NCBI GenBank assembly: GCA_025504975.1
Contig: JANUWI010000021.1
Location: forward strand, 372,001-436,000
Length of the DNA: 64,000 nt
Direction: 5' to 3'
From: Plenodomus lindquistii
Taxonomy: Eukaryota; Ascomycota; Dothideomycetes; Pleosporales; Leptosphaeriaceae
Of this stretch, positions 35,578-46,494 are shown in pieces. Under the pieces are notes generated by a model. It ran no database searches, had not been told where the DNA came from, and saw only the letters and a list, made by a program, of their open reading frames with translations. Position numbers and translations under genes: made by a program. Positions within the stretch are counted from its first letter, which is position 1; the number at the start of each line of letters is the position of its first letter.

Positions 35578-37314
35578 ATGGCACCCAAGCGCCCCCAGAC
35601 CGCTCGCGCCCGCCCAGCACCCCGACCCCAGCCCCCCCACCAAGTCCCGCCAGCGGCTATACCATCCGCTCCTACCATTGGCAGAGACAAGACAGCAGAA
35701 TTCTGGAGAGGGTTCCAAGCGCCCCCCGGATCCCAACTTCACAACACGGCCAGGTTCTGGGAGGACTACGCCAAACGCTCGCGACCTTTGGGCAGACGAC
35801 ACTCGCTTGGGCAAGGCTTTGGCTTGCGAGTGCCTGCCGCCAAACCTCAAGGCATTGTCAAGAAGCGTTGGGACGGCGTTCAGCGTCTCGTCCGCACCGC
35901 CTACACCAAGTGCAAGGCAGACGTCCAGCGTCTCGTCCACAGCGCTTACACAAAATACACAAGATGCGCGGCCGATGTTCAGCGTGTGGCCCGCAGTACC
36001 TACACAACCATGGGCCGGCGCCGGACCGATGTTCAAGATCTTGCCCGCAGAGCGTACGCCAGGCACCGAAGACTTGCCTATGTAGTCATCGCACTCAGCG
36101 TGACTGGAGCCGTTTGCGCGACTGTCTTTTACTACCCCACGCTTGAAGCCAATACGATAGCATTCCGCTCGCAGGCCGATCCCATCATCAACGACTACAA
36201 CGGGGCATATCCGCATTTCCTGCACACCAAGAACTCGTACACTTTGCTCAATATACCCGAACCCGCATTCGAGGCCTGGGTTGCTCACCCAGACGTCTTT
36301 GAGAAGGCGAAACGCGTCATCTCCCGGGACTGGGCACCGGACAAGTGGCAAATGCGACGCCTTCCAAGCCAAGAAGTTGGAGTCGCAATCTTTAACATGT
36401 ACCTTACCGCATTTGAGCGCTTTGAGCACTACTACGAGGATCCTTGGTGTTGGGAATACGGGAAGGGGCACCTAGCCTTGCTCCAACCTATCAAAGACTT
36501 GAGCGGTACCTTGGCGCATTACAGCAACACGGTCAATTGCACCCTGGGTGCAACCCTCTCCACTGCCCTTAGTGCTCCATTCACGGCTCCGGAAGATCAA
36601 GACCATCCGCCGTCGAACGATGCGGAGCGCGCAATCTACTATCCCTGCAGTTTCTCCAAGGAAGTCACCGATCTCTGGTGGAGAGTCCAGCGGTCGAATA
36701 TTCCAACCATGAGCATACAACGTTATCGGACCACGCCGGAAATCGCGAATGCTAGCTTCTTCAGCTTTGAACGCCTGCTGCAGGAATTCAGCTACGCGAA
36801 AGCGATTCGTCCTGAACGTGCCTACGACCCCCCGGGAAACCAGCGCAATGAACGATGGATAAAACGTGGAGACGTACAGGACAGGCAGTGTGATGACCTG
36901 AGGCTATCCAGGCAGAGAGGTTTCCCTGACAGGCAAAGGGATAAAGAAGAATTCTACAACGAGGGGTATTATAGGGATGAAGCAAAGGTGCAGCAGGCGG
37001 TTCACATTGTGTACAATCAAGGAACCATTCCCATTGTAATCACGGGTATACTGCTTGCGAAATATATGCAAGTCAAGCGGAGGAGGGAGCAGGAGGACAG
37101 TGCACGGTCACGCAATAGCGGTGGGGGACAGGCAAGTAGGCGTCCGAGTAGAGGCAGGACGACAAGAACGAGGGGTGCGACGGCAGAGGCTGCAGGGTCA
37201 GAAGGGAGACAGGCAAGTAGGCGTCCGAGTAGGGGGAGGACGACAAGAACGAGGGGTGCGACGGCAGACGCTGCAGGGTCAGAAGGGAGAAGGCGACTTC
37301 CTCGCCAGCGCTGA
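35578..37314 (+). CDS. Two-pass membrane protein with cytosolic DVQ repeats and RS/RG-rich tail
   Basis: 578 residues. The N-terminus is Pro/Arg/Ala-rich. Residues about 98-162 hold four copies of a helical unit (GVQRLVRTAYTK, DVQRLVHSAYTK, DVQRVARSTYTT, DVQDLARRAYAR) spaced 15-18 residues. First membrane segment about 166-186 (LAYVVIALSVTGAVCATVFYY); second about 482-497 (GTIPIVITGILLAKYM), followed by KRRREQ. Positive charges flank both on the same side, so both ends are probably cytosolic and residues 187-481 external. The external part has four Cys (about 291, 321, 357, 438), two sequons (NCT, NAS) and many Trp/Tyr. The tail has two nearly identical 27-residue repeats (81 bp, from 37,131 and 37,212) rich in Arg/Ser/Thr/Gly. 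No family recognised. Single open frame, no RIP. Confidence 0.75.
   Translation: MAPKRPQTARARPAPRPQPPHQVPPAAIPSAPTIGRDKTAEFWRGFQAPPGSQLHNTARFWEDYAKRSRPLGRRHSLGQGFGLRVPAAKPQGIVKKRWDGVQRLVRTAYTKCKADVQRLVHSAYTKYTRCAADVQRVARSTYTTMGRRRTDVQDLARRAYARHRRLAYVVIALSVTGAVCATVFYYPTLEANTIAFRSQADPIINDYNGAYPHFLHTKNSYTLLNIPEPAFEAWVAHPDVFEKAKRVISRDWAPDKWQMRRLPSQEVGVAIFNMYLTAFERFEHYYEDPWCWEYGKGHLALLQPIKDLSGTLAHYSNTVNCTLGATLSTALSAPFTAPEDQDHPPSNDAERAIYYPCSFSKEVTDLWWRVQRSNIPTMSIQRYRTTPEIANASFFSFERLLQEFSYAKAIRPERAYDPPGNQRNERWIKRGDVQDRQCDDLRLSRQRGFPDRQRDKEEFYNEGYYRDEAKVQQAVHIVYNQGTIPIVITGILLAKYMQVKRRREQEDSARSRNSGGGQASRRPSRGRTTRTRGATAEAAGSEGRQASRRPSRGRTTRTRGATADAAGSEGRRRLPRQR
37131..37292 (+). repeat. 81-bp direct repeat inside the coding region
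   Basis: Two tandem, nearly identical 81-bp units starting at GGCAAGTAGG (37,131 and 37,212), in frame, encoding 27 residues each (ASRRPSRGRTTRTRGATA core). The near identity points to a recent duplication that could vary between strains. Confidence 0.85.
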
Positions 37315-37329
37315 GGGAAGCTGGGTTGG

Positions 37330-37440
37330 CTAACGCGGAACTTGAGTGGGCAAGTTATACAGAGGTGTAGGCAGATTCCGCTCAGGCATGATCCTGTCAA
37401 ACCTCTTGGCAGGCTTGAACTGGGCCAACGGACCAATTTC
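37330..37440 (-). pseudogene. C-terminal exon fragment of an unidentified protein
   Basis: A 36-codon minus-strand frame with stop, reading EIGPLAQFKPAKRF ... NLPTPLYNLPTQVPR. It is Pro-rich and looks like real coding sequence, unlike the other frames here. It is preceded directly by CTTTCGATTAG, which is either a splice acceptor or an in-frame stop. No convincing upstream exon is seen in the remaining 350 bp before RIP-mutated DNA begins, so the gene is probably truncated. It ends 15 bp from the stop of the 578-residue gene on the other strand. Identity unknown. Confidence 0.35.
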
Positions 37441-37790
37441 CTAATCGAAAGCTGCAGTAGTGCAGTAGCTCCATGGACGTCGCCTTGGATCTTGTCCATT
37501 TTCACTTGCGTTGACTAGCAACCTCATGATTGAAATAGCTAAATTTTACATTGCTCCCACTTTCTCTTGCAATAATCATTGACGGTGAAATGATTGACAC
37601 AAACTGCGGACTTTACAACCTTACCCTCTCTTAGCTTAATCTCGTGCTGAGGCAACGCTGTCTAGGGCATAGCGATGCGCTGCTACCACAATTAACGCTT
37701 CCTACAGTATTTCCACATGTACGCTAATCCTTCCAATGCGTTAAGGTTAACAAATTTAGCCGCTACTTTTCACTTACGCTTGTAATTCCT
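37441..37790. other. Non-RIP intergenic edge of the island
   Basis: Normal composition with CpA/TpG present, no convincing ORF. Composition falls abruptly to AT-rich, RIP-type near 37,790-37,800. Confidence 0.6.
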
Positions 37791-40700
37791 ACTACTCTTA
37801 TATAAGTTGCATAGATCTATAGACGTATTATAATATTATTTCTAGTAATAAGTTAATACAAGATTTAGAAATAATTAATAACTATTTATTAAGGAATTAA
37901 TTTAATTAAATTGAAATACTTAATTTAATTATAAGTATAAATTAAATATTACTATCTATAAATAGATAATAAAAGAATATTAAGTAATAGTTAATTAAAG
38001 TATAACTAAATAAAAAGATTATATATTATACTAAAATAAAGCTAAAAAGATAAACTATTAATTAAAGTAATAGAATATATAAATAAAATCTTAGAGTATT
38101 AAATATAATAGTTTAAAAATATAAAGTACTAAAGAGTATATAAATAATTTTAGAGGTATATAGAAGTATATATAGATTAATAAATAAAATAAATAATGTA
38201 TTTATAAGCTTTATATAGAAAAATAAAAGAATTATATCTCTAGAAGTATATTAAAGTAATAAGCTAGATAGAATAGAATTTAGTAGTAGTTTTATACTTT
38301 TATAGTATTATTTTCTTTTTTTTACTATATTAGTATGTAAATAATAGTAAAATTAAATTTTCTATAGAATTTAGCTCTAGTATAGTATAGAAAAGGTTTA
38401 AATAAAGTTTAGTATAGTTTTTTTATTTAATAAGCTTATATAAAAATAAAAGAAAGTAGCTTATAAAAAAGCATTTATAGCTAGAAGTTATTTTTTTAAT
38501 AAAATATAGCTTTAGTATATATAATTCTATAAAAGTAGTAAAACTAAAAAAAAAGTTATATTAGTATTCTATAGCTTAAAAAGTAAAGATTAAAAAATAC
38601 TAAAAGCTAAATATAAAGGTTAACTAAGTAAATATTTATTAAAAATAAATATAAAAAAAGTAAGTTATTAATAGTTATAATTAATTAATTTTAGTTTAGT
38701 TTTAAACTAGATACTTTTATTTTAGTATACTAGCTAAAATTAATACTATCCTTTAATTTATATACTAGTATAAATAGTTTACTAAACTAATAAAGTAGTT
38801 ATTTACTAACTAAACTACTTTAAATTTAATAATAGCTAATAGTAACTTTTTTTTAGTTTAAATATAGCTATTTAGTAAAAGTATACTATTTAGTATTATA
38901 TATAACTATAGTTTTAATAATAGTAAATATACTATATTTATAAAGATATATTAGTAACTATAACTACTAAAGTATACTTTAAACTATCTAGAATAAACAT
39001 CTAATTTAAAAAAAATAGTTAAAATTTTATAATAGATATAAAAAGTTAAATATAATAAAGTATAAAACTTTATTTAATAATAGATAATATTTAAATTTAT
39101 AGTTTTATAATAATAGTTAAATTTTAAAGTTTATTAATAGAATATAGCTTTTTATAATATTTTTTATTTATTTAATATATCTAACTAGTATTATAGCTAT
39201 TTATTATATTAGTATATAGTAAACCTTTAAGCCTAACTATAAAATAAAATTCTAAAAATAAAAACCTAATTTTTTACTAAATAGTATAGAATTTTTATTA
39301 CTACTATTTATTACTAGAGACTATTAGAAGCTACTATACTAGGTAATATATATTAGAATACATAGCTAAACGTAACTAAAAATATACTAACTAGCTTTAA
39401 TAATAATATTTTTAATATAGAAATTCTATTTATAAATACTAATTATATAACTAATTTTATATAGAGGTAAATTAATATAAATTAACTTTAAAAAAAAGCT
39501 AGATTTCTAAAATTACTATTTATTAATAAAGTAATATACTATTTTAATATATAAAGTATACTTAGTTTAGCTAATAAAGTTTAGTATTTTTAGAAATAGT
39601 ATTAAATAATATATAAAAAGTAAATTTAGTAGTAATTTATAAAACTAGATAATATAAATAAACGTTTAGTATTAACTATAAATATTTAGTTTATAGCTAT
39701 AACTACTAAAGTTAATAATAAAAATAATAAAAATAATAGAGATAATAGAAAAAATAAAAATAATAGAAATAATATAGATAATAAAAATAAATAATAAGTA
39801 TTATATATATATAGTATTTAGCTAATACTATATCTATTAAATTTTAAATTCTTTTATAAAGCTGTTTTAATTCATACCTATATAATTCTATTTAGTAAAA
39901 GGAAATATAGTATAAGATTTTTCTTGCTAGTAATATAATATTATAAGTTTTAATTATTACTAAGTATTTATTTTAATAATAGTTAAAAGTCTAGAAGTAT
40001 ACTTTTATTCTTAATTTTTTTTTAATTCTTTTAATAAAAGTGTTATAAAATAGGTATTTAGACCTTTTAACTATTACTAGTACTCTAATTCTGTTAATTT
40101 CTACTAAGATAGCTATTACGTATTTTTTAAAATGCCTAGCTATTTAGTTTAACTGGTTTTTATACTACTAGTTATAAACTAAAAATTAAAGTATTTAGTA
40201 ATAGTATAATTCTAATAAAAAGCTTATTATTACTTTTTATAATTACTAATTTAATAAGCTTAACTTTTAAACTAAAAATAATATAATTTAATTTAAAATT
40301 AAAGTAGCCTAGTATTAAACCTATAAATACTAGTTGTTTATTAAAAATATAAAGTTTAAAGATATATAAAAGTAGATTAATACTATAATTAAATCTAATT
40401 TTTTAATTATATTTTTATAAAAATTTTAAAACTAAAATTATTACCTTATACGCTTTTATAAAGGTATCTAAAAGAATATTAGGTTTAAAAAAATTAGTAT
40501 AAAAAACTAGGTAGAAACTAAATACTAAGCTTAATTATAAACAGGTTATACTAGTAATTATATAGACTACTAGTAATTAAATTCAATTTATTTATAAAAA
40601 GCCTAAAATATATAACTTTAATAAAGTAAAACGTAAAAATACTATATATAATTATTTAAATACTTCTATACTAAAGCTTTATTTTTACTAGATAAAATCT

Positions 40701-43216
40701 ATATAGTAAAAGCTTTTAAAAATAAATTACTAGAGTATACTACTAGTACGTTAATATTTAAATAAATTAGCTAAATATATTCTAGATTACTTTTCTAATC
40801 TATACTATAGTAATTTTATAGAAGCTTTAAAATTAGCTATATATCTTAATAATATTAACTATAAATAAATATTAAAATATTACTACTTAATAATAGCTAC
40901 GTTTACTAATAACCTTTTAATATAAAAGTAATAAATAAATAGCTAGTTACCTATTTTAATAAAATATAATTTAAACTTTTAAAAAAGGTAATAAAAGCTA
41001 AAAGCTCTACTAGGAAATAAAATAAAAAAGGTAAAAATTGAAAATCTAGAAGTTAATTAGAAGTAATATAGCCTATTTCTATAAATTTATAACTAAATAG
41101 CTTTATAATAATATATCAGGCCTATAGTACTATAAATCTTAATTGTTATCTACTATTTAAAAGTATAATTTTAATTAATAAAAGCGTTTTTTAGTTAGTT
41201 AACTTAGTTAATTACTTTAGACTAGATAATTATAAAATAATTAAAAAATCTGTATATAAAAAGTAAACACTTAATATTTCTATAGTTTAAAAATAAATAT
41301 TTAAATAAGTAAAACTATTTTTATTAAAGTATATAGAAAGTATATAAACATTTTACTAGTATTTAATATAGAAGTAGTAAAAAGATTTTATATAAATATT
41401 ATATTAGAAGCTTTAGCCTAAAATAAAATAGTATAGTATTTCTAATAAAATATTATACTATACTATAGAAATTATAAAAAAAGTATTATATTAGTATATA
41501 TACTATATAGATATAATTTAACTTTTATATAATATAAGCTAATTACTATTTTCTTTTACTTATAATTATTATTTAAGCTTTAATAAAATATTATTATATA
41601 ATCTATTTATACTTTAACTTAAAAAAGCTATAGTATACTAGATTTAGCTAATTTAGTTTAGAAGTACCTTTAGTACTTATAAAGTATAATAATAGTATAT
41701 AAATAAATAGTATTTTATAGAAATAATATAATTACTGTACTATAATTTATACTAGTTAAGTTATTTTATTATACTTTTAAAAATATTTTATATAGCTATA
41801 TGAAAAATTGTTATAGAATTCTTTTAATTAACTTTAAAAAGACTCTAGAGAATAGTAATTAGTTATTTATAAAAATTACTATAGTAGCAAGCTTTATACC
41901 TATAGCTTTATAAAATAAAAGTAAAAAGAATCTGTAGTATTCTTAAAAAACCTAAAAGTATAATCTATACTAAGTATAAGCTTAAAATATATAATATTAT
42001 ATAAAATAATAATATAGTAACTTTTATTTAGTATAGATTATTAGATTTTAAAATATAAACTAAAAAAATATATATTAAAAGTAAATATTAACTTTTTAAT
42101 ACCTAGTAATATAATAATTAATTTTCGAATTTTTATTCTATACTAATTTCTATAAAACCTAGTTTATAAATGTAATAGTAAAACTATAAATAATATTAAT
42201 ACTAACTTTATAGACTTTACTATAACTATTTTATTTATTTATAATTTAAAATAAAATTATAACTAGATTTAAATATAGCATATACTATTAAAAGTAATAT
42301 AATAAGTTATTATTTACTAGAAATAAGTTTAGGTAGCTAGAAAAATTACATTATAAAAGTTAAAAGTTTAAATAATTTATATTAATTTCCTAGAGTTTTT
42401 TAATAAAAATAGAAACTAGATTAAATAAACTATTTAAAATTTAATATTTATATTAAAACTACTCTAGAGTAGTATAAAACTTTAATAATAGTAGATATAA
42501 ACCTAGTAATTATTAACATAATAAAGTTTAAATTTAATAAAATAATCTTTTTATTATAAAACTAGCTAAGTTTATTACTTTTTCTCTACTAATAGTTTAG
42601 TATTTTATATTATTATTAACGCTAGTAGTATATAAACTTAGTATAGTAAGTAAATAAATAATATACTTTACTATATTATACTATTAAAAGAAAATTATTA
42701 TTTTAAATATAATACTTAACTAAAAACTAATCTATTTAAAAGTTTAGATAAAACTTTTTTTATACTTTAGTTCTAACTACTAATATTATACTACTTCTAA
42801 AAAAATACGTTAAATACTATATATAATAATAGTAGCTTAGTAAATAGTAGAAGTATATTATCTATAGTAATTAAATAAGTATTTCTATTTATAATGTTTT
42901 AAAGCTTATTTATATTATATTAATTACTCTAATACTATATTATAAATTAAACTTAAAATATTTTATAAATTTTAATATATAGTAAAAAAACCTAAATAAT
43001 TATTTAAAATACTTTACTATTAAACTAATTATAGAGTTAAAATTTAAAATAACTCTAAAAAATACATGTTAATAATTAAATAGCTACTTTTAACTAGTAA
43101 ATTAGATAATTTAATAGTACTAAATTCGATTTTTAAAGTAGTTCTAGTAATTTTTAGTTTTAAATTAGTAGCTATACTTTTACTATACTAACTAGAAATT
43201 ATTTATACTATAGAAA
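37791..43216. other. RIP-mutated stretch, mostly unassigned
   Basis: Five kilobases of AT-rich, TpA-rich DNA with no ORF. It contains a decayed Gypsy A LTR (38,104-38,519). Around 42,580-42,800 a plus-strand frame has a faint RNase H-like FYIIINASSI, not enough to assign a family. Confidence 0.6.
38104..38519 (-). repeat. Decayed LTR of the Gypsy A family
   Basis: 416 bp colinear with the reverse-oriented Gypsy A LTR at 57,842, including AGTAGTAGTTTTA and TAAGCTTATAT blocks and RIP-altered ends (TATAAT...TTTAGTATA). Flanks do not match element interior, so it looks like a solo LTR. The neighbouring 5-mers (TTAAA and TATAA) do not form a clean target duplication. It is the most diverged of the five LTR copies. 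Confidence 0.75.
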
Positions 43217-43218
43217 TA

Positions 43219-44474
43219 ATATACCTTATAAATAAATAGCTAGTATTAATAAAAAGTTTAGTTTAACTAATACTCTACTAAAATATACATTAATAATAGT
43301 ACTATATAATATATAATTATAGTATATAGAAAGTATAAAAAGAAAGTTTATTTAGAAATACGTTATATAGTTTATTTATATATATATATATATTATACTT
43401 ACTTTTACTATAGTATTTATAGTACTATTAGGTATATATATATTTTTTAGTAAAATCTTTTTTAATACTTTTTTTCTATTACTATAAGTTATAAACTCTT
43501 TTTAAATTATTAAATATAGACCTTTTTAACTATAAAACTACTTTATTACTATATCTATTTTTTTTTATATAATTTATATTATATAGTAGCTTTATTTACT
43601 ATTCTAAATTTAATAGAATATTTTTATGTTAATACTATTAAATCTACTATTATTTTATTACTTTTAGTAAACTTTATAAATATATTTACTATACTAGTTA
43701 TAAACTATTAAATATAGTTTTATATTTTCTTTAGAAAGATTTAATTATAGTTTAAATTATTAAGTATTATTTAGAGTCTATAAGTACTATAGCTTATTAT
43801 TAATAGTAGAAAGTAATAATATATATAGATTAATATAAAAGCTAGATATTATAGCTTTTGGATTTAAAAACACTAAGTTTATACTTTAAAAGCCTTATTA
43901 GAACTATTTCTAATAATACTAGTATTAAAAATAGTAATAAAGTATATAAAAGATTATATTTTAGTTATATAATTAATCTAGTAATATATAAAGTTTTTAG
44001 CTTAGTAGCTATATATTTATTTTAAAAATTAAAATAGATAATATTAAATAGCTATAGAATATATAATAAGTAAAAAAGTATATAAAAAGTTATAATTATA
44101 TATTTTTTTTAGTATTAGTAAAGTTTAAATAAGTTTTAGCTTTTATAACTATTATCTAGTTAAAAATATACTATACTAATTATACACTTTTTTTTATATT
44201 TATTTAAGTACTTAAACTAGTTTTAACTTAATCTTTTATATATTAAACTATTTTAAAAGACTAAAAAAGTCTAGTTTTAAAGTAAACAATTTTTATTATA
44301 CTAGATAAAAATAAAGAACTTACTAGTTAAAAGAATAATATAATTAGTTTACTTTATTAAATAGAGTCTCTAGATTATTATAGTTTACTTCTAGTTACTT
44401 TACTATATAGATTTTAAAATTTTATAATAGTAATAATTTATTATAACTACTTTAGTAAATATAATAAATATTAT
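43219..44474 (-). mobile_element. pogo/Fot1-like copy C2, part 1 (3' side)
   Basis: Starts with a terminal repeat ATATACCTTATAAATAAATAGC after TA (43,217-43,218), matching the left end of copy C1, and runs colinear with C1 positions 29,077 to about 30,330. It then breaks at an insertion. The three parts of C2 add up to about 1.88 kb, the same as C1 (1.86 kb). Confidence 0.75.
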
Positions 44475-46204
44475 ACTATAATATATATATTTACTAGATA
44501 TAAATAAAAGGATTTTTAAAGGTACTAAGGCTTTATCTCTCTATAAAATAATAAAAAATAGAAAAGAATTAATTATTTACTACTATTAAACGGAATAAGA
44601 GTTTATACTTTTTTAATATCTAATTATTTCTCTATTACTTAGCCTATATTATTATAAAAGTTAAGTTCTAAACTCTAAATATATTTAAATTATAAACTTT
44701 AAAAAGTGTTTTTTATTAAGCTAGGCTTACTATAATACTAAATAAAAGTTATATTTAATTATCTATTAAAATATAATACTTTAAATTTATAAAAAAAGTT
44801 TAACATTTATATAATATAGTATCTACTAAAAATAAATAGTAAGCTATATTAGTAGAAATAATATACTAAGCTATATACTAAGTATAATACTAAGCTATAA
44901 TATATACTAGAAATATTAGTTACTAGAAATTACTAGAAATATTAGTTACTAGAAATTACAAGAAATATTATGTCCTAGAAATACTAATATTAGTAGAAAC
45001 TATTAGAATTACTACTATAGTAAAATAGAATCTATCTCTATAGATAGAGGGAATTAGAAATTAGTTATAAAATAAGTACTTCTATAGATAGCTAAAGAAG
45101 CTAGATTACTATTATAATAGATAGTATAGATAATAGCTAATATAGGTAATTAGAATAATACTCTAAAAGAATTATTAGAAAAATAATAACTAGAATAAAA
45201 TATTAATTAAAAGTAGTAATAGATAATTATATTAAAGTAATAGCTATAGTTATAAAGTATATTAATAAAAAAAATAGAAAATTAGTTTTATAAAGTATTT
45301 ATTTTAGTAGCATAGATATAGTAGTATGTAACTAATAAATAGTTATATAATTAAAAAAATAGGCTTAAAAAGATAAAGTAAAACTCTATTGAAAATTACT
45401 ACTATAATATATAGTAAAAGCTATTTTAAAATAGATATAGTAGTAATAAAAATGCTAATATCTATACTAAATAATAATAGTTTATATAAAGTTAGTAATA
45501 AATTAAATAGTAGTACTTAGTATAACTATTAAATAGTTTATTATTCTATATCTATAGAGATTTTTATAGTACCTATATTCTTTGCTACTAATAAAATTAT
45601 AAGTTTTAAATTCTCTATTACTATACTACTACTAACTCTACCATTTAGAAAATAAGTAAATAAAAAGATAGAAAAAAAATAATACTATTTATAGCTATTA
45701 AAGCTAGTATTAAAAAGTAATAGAGTATTAATAAAAAATTTAGTGTTATATAATATATAGTATTAATAAGTAATATAGTTTTAATAAATAATAATTACTA
45801 GAAATACTATTTTAGTAATATTTTAATAATTATTAATACTTTAATAATAGATAGTATTTAAATAATAGTATTTTAAATTAAATTTATAATAGATATTAGT
45901 AGACTTTATAGCTAGCTCTATTTTAATAATCTAATTAAAATAATAATAATAATTACCTATACTATAGAGTATACTAAATTAATTAAAAAAAAAGTTAATA
46001 AAAATAAGTTTCTAATATAAAAAAATATATACTATTATATATAAAGTATATCTATAATATATATATATATAGAGCTTTATTATATTTTTATAAAAAATAA
46101 ATAAACTTTCTAAATACATTTTTATAAATTAATATTTTATATTTTTTTACCTATTTATAAATTATAGCTATATAAATAAACTAGTTTTTATTTATATACT
46201 ATTA
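44475..46204. mobile_element. Unidentified 1.7-kb insertion in pogo copy C2
   Basis: Copy C1 is continuous at about 30,325 whereas C2 is interrupted here, so this is an insertion. The word TATACTA occurs at both edges and may include the target duplication. It contains a short array of ACTAGAAATATTAGT-type repeats (about 44,925-45,010). No transposase motif was recognised. Edges are uncertain by about 15 bp. Confidence 0.5.
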
Positions 46205-46291
46205 GAAAACCTATTTTATTAAAATTATTAATATTATATATTAAATACTATACTTAGTTTAAAAATTTCTTTATAAACTAAACCTAGTTAT
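46205..46291 (-). mobile_element. pogo/Fot1-like copy C2, part 2
   Basis: CCTATTTTATTAAAATTAT and following sequence match C1 from about 30,340 to 30,410. It ends in GTTAT (46,287-46,291), the target duplication of Gypsy D. Confidence 0.75.
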
Positions 46292-46494
46292 TATAAAGAT
46301 ATAAACATAGATAGAATTTATAGTAAATTAATTAAGAGCTTTTATAGTAAAATATTATATAGAGAGCTAGTTTTTTTATATAAGTAAAAATATATTAGTA
46401 TTTTTACTAACTAAAACGCGCCTATTTAGGCCTAGCGCTAGTAGAGTAGCTCTAGAGCTCTAGTAATTAGAAATTATAAATTTAATATATAATA
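46292..46494 (-). repeat. 3' LTR of Gypsy D
   Basis: 203 bp, RIP-altered ends TATAAA...ATAATA (from TG...CA). It contains the conserved block CGCGCCTATTTAGGCCTA. The adjacent internal AGAGAGAGGAAT (minus strand) is the likely polypurine tract. Confidence 0.85.

Noticed and set aside
35281..36471. 396-codon open frame on the minus strand opposite the 578-residue gene.
   Set aside because: Composition (Val/Gly/Cys-rich, no domain) is that of a shadow of a GC-rich coding strand. The plus strand has a TATA box, good start context, membrane segments and repeats.
37017..37505. 162-codon minus-strand frame overlapping the 3' end of the 578-residue gene.
   Set aside because: Most of it mirrors the Arg/Ser repeat region. 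Only a different frame at 37,330-37,440 looks protein-like and is reported instead.
42580..42800. RNase H-like FYIIINASSI in the 37.8-43.2 kb stretch.
   Set aside because: Isolated motif with no adjacent RT or integrase that could be read; insufficient to name an element.
46400..46494. tRNA-like block (A-box and B-box-like words, a 5-bp/7-nt T-arm-like hairpin) repeated at 61,500 and 63,720, suggesting a SINE.
   Set aside because: The copies at 46,292 and 61,393 flank Gypsy D in the same orientation with a shared GTTAT duplication, and the third has its own 5-bp duplication. They are LTRs; the tRNA resemblance is partial and the anticodon arm does not fold.
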